From positions 18,283 through 82,282 of the forward strand of contig JAFAAL010000021.1 of NCBI GenBank assembly GCA_023426575.1: a DNA stretch of 64,000 nucleotides, given 5' to 3'. The notes under the pieces were generated by a model, which saw only the letters and a list, made by a program, of their open reading frames with translations, did no database searches and was not told the DNA's origin. Within the stretch, counting starts at the first letter, position 1. Every line of letters begins with the position of its first letter. The stretch comes from Bacillota bacterium (GTDB lineage Bacteria > Bacillota > Clostridia > Saccharofermentanales > DTU023). The position numbers and the translations under genes are program-made. Below, one piece after another: positions 59,599 to 64,000 of this stretch.

Positions 59599-59897
59599 AA
59601 CGGTCTTGACAAAATCCCTTCTAAAGCCTGAAATACCAGCGTTTCCAGCCTCGACAGCAGCTCTTGACATTTTCTTTTTTGGACCCAAAACAAAAGAAAA
59701 ACCTTTGCTATCCGCGGACATACATTTTTTAAAACACTATGCTCATTGATGACATTTTGTATTTTCATGCTATGAAATCTTTTGGAATATGCAGTTGACA
59801 TATGGACATTAAGCCCCTCAAAACTTATTAAAAGTAAAAGAGGGCCTTGCCAATGGAGAAATTCTTTTAAGAGGGGCTTTACGGCTCTTTGCCCCTT
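59599..59897. other. Element end region without genes; 9-bp inverted repeat
   Basis: About 300 AT-rich bases between the junction and the integrase stop. No open reading frame of substance. AAGCCCCTC at 59811-59819 and GAGGGGCTT at 59871-59879 form a 9-bp inverted repeat, and TTGACA-like strings occur at 59604, 59668 and 59796. These could be integrase arm-binding sites or the integrase terminator; on the minus strand AGGGGC/GCCCCT near 59875-59900 can form a small stem after the integrase stop. Confidence 0.4.
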
Positions 59898-61022
59898 CTA
59901 GGGGGTCAAGAGTTGGTCCATAAAATCTTTCCCGGATAAGATCATCTGATCTGTGGCCTCAACATAGTAGTGCATCGTGGTTTGGACGTTGCTGTGGCCC
60001 ATGATGGCTTGAAGTGTTTTGATCGGCATCTCGTTTTCTGCCATTTGCGTAGCAAAGGAGTGACGAAAGCTGTAGAGGGAAAAGTCGAAGGTCGTCTTAT
60101 ATTTGGCCTTGTAGCGGGCCTTGGTCCTCTCAAAGTCGAGCTTTAGTGCTGTCATGGTCGGCGGGCCGACGGGGTTTTTACTAAAGAGGTAGTCCTCAAA
60201 GGGGTGGAAGCGACGAACTTTTCGCTCTTGGGCTTTTAATATGTCTCGAATCTTTTCGGTGAGGGGAATCTTTCGAAAGCTCCCTTTGGTCTTGAGGGGG
60301 CTGTAGCCATCGATTGTGATTGCTCGCCGGATATAAAGGAAGTCCTTGTCATAGTCTGTCGCTTTGAGTCCTAGGGCCTCTGAGGGGCGAAGCCCCGTGT
60401 AGTACAAGAGCTCATAGTAGCGATCAAAAAGATAGGGGTTGGTGACAGTCATGAAGCGATCGAAATCTTCTTTTCGCATGATCTTTTTGCTCGTCTGCGG
60501 CCTTTTTTTCGCCGTGAAGCGAAGCCCTTCCACGGGCGACGTCAAGTTCTCGCCTAAGTCATTGATCGCAAAGTTGTACATGCGAGAGATCAGGCCCTTG
60601 ACCTTTTTGAGGGTGCTGGGAGAGACCCCCTCTTGGTCGGCCTCGTTCAGAAGGCTATAGACCATAAGGCGCGTCACTTGATCCAGGGGGACTTGACCTA
60701 AGCTCTTTTTTAAGTAGCGCTCATAGATATGGCGAGTGCTTCGAACCTCTGCGGCTGAGAGCTTGGTCTTTACATAATTTTCGTGCCAGAGTGAAAAGAG
60801 TTCATCAAGCGTATGGGCTTTTAATTTTGTCGGCAGAGGGCCGAGGGATTTGAGCCCCACCTCGAGGACTGAAAGCTCTTGATCGAGCTCCTGGCATCTT
60901 TTTTCAAAATCTTTTCGTTTCTCTCCCACCCGCGACTTGATCTGTCGTCTCTTCCCTTGGCCGTCCACGCGTTTATAGATGAGGCGCCCGTCTTTGCCCT
61001 CGTAAATCTTAGCGACCAGCAT
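59898..61022 (-). CDS. int: Tyrosine-family site-specific integrase
   Basis: A 374-residue phage/ICE integrase that should catalyse insertion at the tRNA-Lys site. N-terminal arm-binding region (residues 1-60), SAM-like core-binding domain (70-165) and catalytic domain (180-374). Catalytic residues: Arg212 in TGLRPSEALGL, Lys246 in KTKGSFR, Arg320 in YSFRHSFAT, His343 in MGHSN and tyrosine 352 or 353 in MHYY. The position of the first box II histidine is Tyr317, a substitution seen in many relatives with a YSFRH motif. GGGAGGAGAG precedes the ATG. It reads towards the junction. Confidence 0.94.
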   Translation of the reverse strand: MLVAKIYEGKDGRLIYKRVDGQGKRRQIKSRVGEKRKDFEKRCQELDQELSVLEVGLKSLGPLPTKLKAHTLDELFSLWHENYVKTKLSAAEVRSTRHIYERYLKKSLGQVPLDQVTRLMVYSLLNEADQEGVSPSTLKKVKGLISRMYNFAINDLGENLTSPVEGLRFTAKKRPQTSKKIMRKEDFDRFMTVTNPYLFDRYYELLYYTGLRPSEALGLKATDYDKDFLYIRRAITIDGYSPLKTKGSFRKIPLTEKIRDILKAQERKVRRFHPFEDYLFSKNPVGPPTMTALKLDFERTKARYKAKYKTTFDFSLYSFRHSFATQMAENEMPIKTLQAIMGHSNVQTTMHYYVEATDQMILSGKDFMDQLLTP

Positions 61023-61074
61023 CGCAATCTCTCCTCCCTGTCTCTCAGGCCTTCGGCCTTTCCTGTCTTTGGTC

Positions 61075-61512
61075 CTAGCGTTTTTCCTTAATTAAATCTT
61101 TGGCCACCTTACCATAGCGGTTCAAAAAGTCCTCTTCCTTCAAGAGTCTGTCGCTGGCCTTGGCAATCAGTTCCTTGCCCGCGCCCGTGAGGAGGGTGCA
61201 GTTGGCGAGAATTCTTTTGATGTTCTCGTCGGCCAGCATCAGCTCTGCATCGCTCAGCTGGCTGTTTTGGCGAAAGAAGACCCCCTCGTCCACTCCGAGT
61301 ACAAAGGCAATGCGAATCATGGACTCAAAGGAGGGCATGATCCGGCCCTTGAGGTAGGAGGTGATGAGAGGCGCAGAGAGCCCTGTTTTTTCCGCAAGCT
61401 CCGCCTGACTCATGCTATTGGCCGACAAGAGCTCAGCCAAAATCTCCTTAAAAACATTCTTCTTGGCCTCCACCAAAGACTTCATGAGTTCATCTCTTGA
61501 CGTATCGCTCAT
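61075..61512 (-). CDS. CI-like repressor with HTH_3 domain
   Basis: A 145-residue DNA-binding protein. The helix-turn-helix lies at residues 34-60 (SQAELAEKTGLSAPLITSYLKGR), and the C-terminal part is helical, rich in Leu and Lys, without an S24 peptidase site, so it is not a LexA-type self-cleaving repressor. Its place just behind the divergent control region and before the integrase fits a lysogeny repressor cotranscribed with int. AAAGGG is upstream of the ATG. Confidence 0.85.
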   Translation of the reverse strand: MSDTSRDELMKSLVEAKKNVFKEILAELLSANSMSQAELAEKTGLSAPLITSYLKGRIMPSFESMIRIAFVLGVDEGVFFRQNSQLSDAELMLADENIKRILANCTLLTGAGKELIAKASDRLLKEEDFLNRYGKVAKDLIKEKR

Positions 61513-61618
61513 AGCCCTACCCTTTCCATTCCTTTCTCTGATAGGCCCGCGCCTTCAAGGCGGGTCCTCAAACTGTTCATTGGCGGGGTTCCTTCAACAA
61601 AGCGGCCCCGCTATGTTT

Positions 61619-61654
61619 AGGATAGCGAGGCTCTTTTCTAAAAGTCAAGACTTT
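61619..61654 (-). promoter_or_regulatory. Repressor/integrase promoter with overlapping palindrome
   Basis: On the minus strand TTGACT (61643-61648) and TATCCT (61619-61624) are 18 bases apart. The palindrome AAAGTC-AA-GACTTT (61641-61654) covers the -35 box and is a candidate autoregulatory operator; a second palindrome, TCTTTTAAAAGA, is at 61696-61707. The 5-prime leader of about 100 bases can form GC-rich stems (GCGGGG/CCCCGC). Confidence 0.6.
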
Positions 61655-61724
61655 AGCAGATTGTTTTTGTTAATTGTTGACAAAATTAAGTTAAGTCTTT
61701 TAAAAGAATTGGGAGAGAGGGCTT

Positions 61725-62084
61725 TTAATACCTCCGGCTGACGCCGACATGCTCCACCAGGCCATACTCTTTTCGGGCGCTGGCGATCATGGACGAAATC
61801 TGCTCCTTGATCTCTAAGGGCCTTCGTATGCCCCGAAGTGGAACGACTTGGCTTGTGGCGTCTGAGGTGATGAGCTCGACCGTGCCAAGGCCTAAAAGCT
61901 TTTGCAGGGGACCGACACGGACTCTACAGTCGATCAGACGGAAGAGGTAGACCTCGTCATAGTGGGTAAAGAGGACACCGCTTTTGACAAAGATACGGCT
62001 CGGGGTCAGGGTGTAGCGAACAAAGGGCCAGGGGAAGCCCAGAACGCGCAGGGTATCTGTCCATAAGACTTGTTGGTTCAGCAT
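61725..62084 (-). CDS. Bacterial PH-domain protein
   Basis: A 119-residue protein of mostly beta strands followed by a C-terminal helix, matching the bacterial PH-like fold (bPH_2/YdbS type): RYTLTPSRIFVKSGVLFTHYDEVYLFRLIDCRVRVGPLQ contains the typical strand pattern with a central aspartate, and the last helix is EIKEQISSMIASARKEYGLV. No membrane helix. Its role in the element is unknown; it sits between the repressor and the divergent early promoter and may be part of the lysogeny transcript. Confidence 0.7.
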   Translation of the reverse strand: MLNQQVLWTDTLRVLGFPWPFVRYTLTPSRIFVKSGVLFTHYDEVYLFRLIDCRVRVGPLQKLLGLGTVELITSDATSQVVPLRGIRRPLEIKEQISSMIASARKEYGLVEHVGVSRRY

Positions 62085-62262
62085 AGTGCAATCCTCGCTT
62101 TCTTTCTTATTTTACAAAAAAGATACAAAGAGTTTAAGTCCCCCACCACAAACTCTCATCTAAGGCCAAAAAACGAGATAAAATTATTTTAATAAAGACT
62201 TGACAAATGGCCCCTACTTGTGCAAAATACTAAACGTAAACATTCTGAGAAAGGGGGCGAGG
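62085..62262. promoter_or_regulatory. Divergent control region of the element
   Basis: This gap separates leftward lysogeny genes and rightward early genes. It holds the rightward promoter at 62200-62228 and AT-rich stretches with TAAAAT in the leftward direction. I saw no clear copy of the AAAGTC palindrome here. Confidence 0.5.
62200..62228 (+). promoter_or_regulatory. Rightward early promoter of the element
   Basis: Perfect TTGACA (62200-62205), 17-base spacer, CAAAAT (62223-62228). Transcription would begin near 62235. The TTG at 62200, which could be mistaken for a start codon, is the -35 box. Confidence 0.75.
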
Positions 62263-62487
62263 GTGACGGTGATTTTTGATCACACAAAGCTTTTCGCAAA
62301 GATCGAAAAAGAGGGGTTTAGCAAGGAGCAGTTTGCCCGAAAACTTGGCATCAGCCGCTCTTCCTTTTATAACAAGGTCTTTGCCAGAAGCTCATTTTCG
62401 CAGGTGGAGATCATCAAGATGACCCGCATTTTGAGAATCCCTAAGAACCAGATCGTCAGCTACTTCTTTGAAGTTTTAGAAGGCTAG
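62263..62487 (+). CDS. Small helix-turn-helix protein (Cro-like or phage XRE)
   Basis: A protein of about 75 residues. FSKEQFARKLGISRSSFYNKVFARSSFS is a helix-turn-helix of the XRE kind covering residues 18-45, and the rest is a short helical tail. As first gene of the rightward transcript it may be a Cro-like regulator. The start is a GTG, either 62263, preceded by AAAGGGGG, or 62269; both give nearly the same protein. Confidence 0.72.
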   Translation: MTVIFDHTKLFAKIEKEGFSKEQFARKLGISRSSFYNKVFARSSFSQVEIIKMTRILRIPKNQIVSYFFEVLEG

Positions 62488-62515
62488 GCTAGCGCCCAGA
62501 GGAAAGGACAAGACT

Positions 62516-62794
62516 ATGAGAACAGAAAGAGTGAGAAGTATCCATTACACCGTCTTAAACCCCCACGAGGAAGCCCTCAGAGAACGAGAGCTGCTGCAAA
62601 AAAAAGAAGAAGAGAAACGCTTTGGAGTTAGAGATGCCTTAACGATTGCGCTCCTCTCAGGACTTATGATCTCAGCCTTCGCCCCGAGAGGGGGGAGTGC
62701 AGTCCATCTCCAGTACTATCTCTCGATCCTAAAAGCCATCGGACTGACAGGCCTTGCGGTGGCCTTGAACCAGGGCCTCAAAAAGCTTTCATAA
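62516..62794 (+). CDS. Small protein with one or two membrane helices, unknown
   Basis: A 92-residue protein with a charged N-terminal half (Glu/Arg-rich helix around residues 18-35) and two hydrophobic segments at about 41-56 and 68-86. Not recognised. AAAGGA precedes the ATG. It lies between the HTH gene and ERF, in the same transcript. Confidence 0.6.
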   Translation: MRTERVRSIHYTVLNPHEEALRERELLQKKEEEKRFGVRDALTIALLSGLMISAFAPRGGSAVHLQYYLSILKAIGLTGLAVALNQGLKKLS

Positions 62795-62818
62795 AAGCTA
62801 AATAAAAAGGAGTGCATC

Positions 62819-63493
62819 ATGAAAAATCTTGCCAGTAAAATCCATAAGGTCATGCTCGACGTCGAGTTTTTAGGGAAGGATCAACAAATTGGCACGGGCC
62901 GCTATGCCTATCAGGTCTTAAGCCAAGAAAAGGTCATGGAAGAGATCGGAGCCGCCATGCGAAAACACGGTCTCATCATCGCCCCGACAAAGGTTGAGGA
63001 AGTCCAGTTTACAGAGACGGTCCTGGGGAAAAACGACCGAGATGAACCCATCATCGAGCGCCTTGTGACAGTCAACTGCGAGTATAAGGTCATCGACATA
63101 CACTCAGGCGAAGAGCTTAGCGTGCAATCATCTGGCTCTGGCGTAGACAACAAGGAAAAGGCCATTGGCAAGGCTTTCACCTATGCCTATAAGTACCTCC
63201 TCCTCCGGCTCTTTGCCGTCCCCACGGGCTCAGAGGAGCAGGAGAGACGCTACGCTCAAGATAACAGGAGAAAGTATCAAGAGACCGCCCGGAGAACGCG
63301 TGAGGGCCTCTCTGCTGGGCAGATGAAAGAAGTCATGGATATTGCCATCGCCCTCTCGTCAAACGACAAGGACAAAGCCAAAGGGGCGATTTTAGAGGCC
63401 ATGAAAGACCTTGGAGTTGAAAAACTTGAAGAGGTCAAGGAAAGTCAACTGGACCAGCTCAAGGCGAGCATACAAGAAAAACTTGCTGGATAG
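62819..63493 (+). CDS. ERF-family single-strand annealing protein
   Basis: A 224-residue phage recombination protein of the ERF superfamily, which promotes annealing of single strands during phage genome circularisation or repair. The signature stretch DNKEKAIGKAFTYAYKYLLL followed by RLFAVPTG is at about 110-138; the N-terminal part LASKIHKVMLDVEFL is also family-like. The C-terminal 60 residues are charged and variable. AAGGAG precedes the ATG. Confidence 0.9.
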   Translation: MKNLASKIHKVMLDVEFLGKDQQIGTGRYAYQVLSQEKVMEEIGAAMRKHGLIIAPTKVEEVQFTETVLGKNDRDEPIIERLVTVNCEYKVIDIHSGEELSVQSSGSGVDNKEKAIGKAFTYAYKYLLLRLFAVPTGSEEQERRYAQDNRRKYQETARRTREGLSAGQMKEVMDIAIALSSNDKDKAKGAILEAMKDLGVEKLEEVKESQLDQLKASIQEKLAG

Positions 63494-63496
63494 GGT

Positions 63497-63533
63497 GGGG
63501 GCTTTTGATGAAAGCCCTCCCTTGTCTTTTTTT
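63497..63533 (+). terminator. Hairpin with T-run after the ERF gene
   Basis: GGGGGCTTT (63497-63505) pairs with AAAGCCCTC (63511-63519), nine pairs with one G-T, followed after five bases by a run of seven T residues. It can act as a partial terminator or attenuator within the early operon. Confidence 0.5.
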
Positions 63534-63561
63534 GAACGTGAAGCGGAAATGAGGTGATCAC

Positions 63562-64000
63562 TTGGCAAGACCTGTTAAGCAGGGCATCAACTACTATCCC
63601 ATGGACGTTGGCTTTATCTCTGATATGAAAGTTCGAAGGATCATGAGAAACTGCGGAGCATCGGCGATTGCTGTCATCATCAGCCTTTTGGGATACATCT
63701 ATCGGGATAACGGATACTACCTCAAGTGGGATTCAGACATGGCTTTTGTCATTGCTGAAGAGGTGGGTCTGACGGAAAGCGCCGTTATGGCCATCATCAG
63801 CCAAGCCCTCCGAGCAGAATTCTTTAGCGCCTGCATGTGGGAGGAGCATCAGGTCCTCACCTCTGTAGGCATTCAAGAACGATTTTTCAGCGCCATTCAA
63901 AAGCGCAAGAGAGTCACGGTTGTTTCGGATTATTTGCTTGTCAATGTGGAGAGCGTTAATGCCGCCAAGAACTTAGTTTTTGACGTCAAAAACCCAGTTT
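63562..64000 (+). CDS. DUF4373-type phage replication protein, N-terminal part
   Basis: The gene runs off the window; 146 residues are visible. The start MARPVKQGINYYPMDVGF is the hallmark of the DUF4373 (Lin1244/Lin1753-like) N-terminal domain, found in phage proteins associated with replication initiation. The domain continues as FISDMKVRRIMRNCGASA and ALRAEFFSACMWEEHQ, as in the family. I use the TTG at 63562, preceded by GAGGTGATC, because it yields the family start. No stop occurs before the edge. Confidence 0.85.
   Translation, partial: MARPVKQGINYYPMDVGFISDMKVRRIMRNCGASAIAVIISLLGYIYRDNGYYLKWDSDMAFVIAEEVGLTESAVMAIISQALRAEFFSACMWEEHQVLTSVGIQERFFSAIQKRKRVTVVSDYLLVNVESVNAAKNLVFDVKNPV

Larger units (their letters stand above)
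59586..64000. mobile_element. Integrated phage-like element, left end (continues past the window)
   Basis: From the tRNA-Lys junction to the window edge the DNA is visibly richer in A+T than the chromosome. Gene content and layout are those of a temperate phage or related integrative element: integrase and CI-like repressor leftward, a divergent early promoter, then a small HTH protein, ERF annealing protein and a DUF4373 replication-type protein rightward. No excisionase, capsid or lysis gene is visible in this part, so phage versus satellite or conjugative element is not settled. Confidence 0.88.

Noticed and set aside
59409..59600. Open frame across the tRNA genes
   Set aside because: It is a chance translation of tRNA sequence with no ribosome-binding site.
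59898..61022. Integrase inactivated because the first box II histidine is tyrosine
   Set aside because: Many active-looking relatives have the YSFRH form, and the other catalytic residues are present.
62200..62262. Start of the small HTH protein at TTG 62200
   Set aside because: This TTG is part of a perfect -35 TTGACA with a matching -10; the real start must be downstream.
1..64000. CRISPR arrays, insertion sequences and rRNA genes
   Set aside because: No regularly spaced repeats, transposase frames or rRNA-like sequence were seen anywhere in the window.

Overview
The window looks like chromosome from a compact, moderately GC-rich Bacillota bacterium of the clostridial kind, probably a fermentative anaerobe. 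The evidence is the gene order fmt-rsmB-rlmN-PP2C-prkC-rsgA-rpe, a PASTA-domain Ser/Thr kinase, pta-ackA followed by DUF177-rpmF, a yabE-like gene beside rsmA, the nadD-yqeK-rsfS-comEA order, a single-chain PurL of about 1250 residues and a B. subtilis-type ThyA. I cannot name the genus. Genes are tightly packed, GTG and TTG starts are common, and several convergent neighbours share stop codons.

Layout. 1-8392: translation and signalling operon (fmt end, rsmB, rlmN, phosphatase, kinase, rsgA, rpe, tyrS). 8389-11157: tmcAL and, divergently, an unknown exported protein. 11193-18752: pta-ackA-DUF177, then rpmF with its own promoter, leader hairpin and terminator, then der-typA-mltG. 18759-21624 (minus): AI-2E-type permease, an unknown membrane protein and an A24 prepilin-peptidase-like protein. 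21795-24467: glycogen phosphorylase and a PC4-like protein. 24541-29507: sortase (minus) and divergent purL, separated by a repeat-containing regulatory region. 29576-37301: yabE-like, rsmA, dut, (minus hydrolase), tsaD, smpB, tmRNA, tkt. 37362-38180: NYN-LOTUS protein (minus). 38291-51671: long plus-strand run with a nucleotidyltransferase, argS, a dead-looking M3 peptidase relative, rdgB, a membrane protein, prfB, purE-N-H-D, a nadD-yqeK fusion, rsfS and comEA. 51707-54357: tRNA-Pro (minus), thyA-folA and an MGMT fusion protein. 54360-59177 (minus): carbohydrate-type ABC importer led by a TudS-related desulfidase gene.

59311-59598 holds a tRNA-His, tRNA-Gln, tRNA-Lys operon whose last gene stops after the variable loop. 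From there to the right edge (59586-64000, continuing beyond) lies an integrated phage-like element of visibly lower GC: tyrosine integrase, CI-like repressor, bacterial PH-domain protein, and a rightward early module with a small HTH protein, a small membrane protein, an ERF annealing protein and a DUF4373 replication-type protein.

The most unusual points are: the tRNA-Lys gene is cut rather than restored at this junction, and the host GGGGGT plus element sequence form an intrinsic terminator; the phage repressor promoter and the promoter of the neighbouring ABC/desulfidase operon share a long motif; an M3-family peptidase homologue has lost its HEXXH motif; and the tmRNA encodes a short tag ending FAAA. 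I did not find a CRISPR array, an insertion sequence, an rRNA operon or a recognisable metabolite riboswitch.
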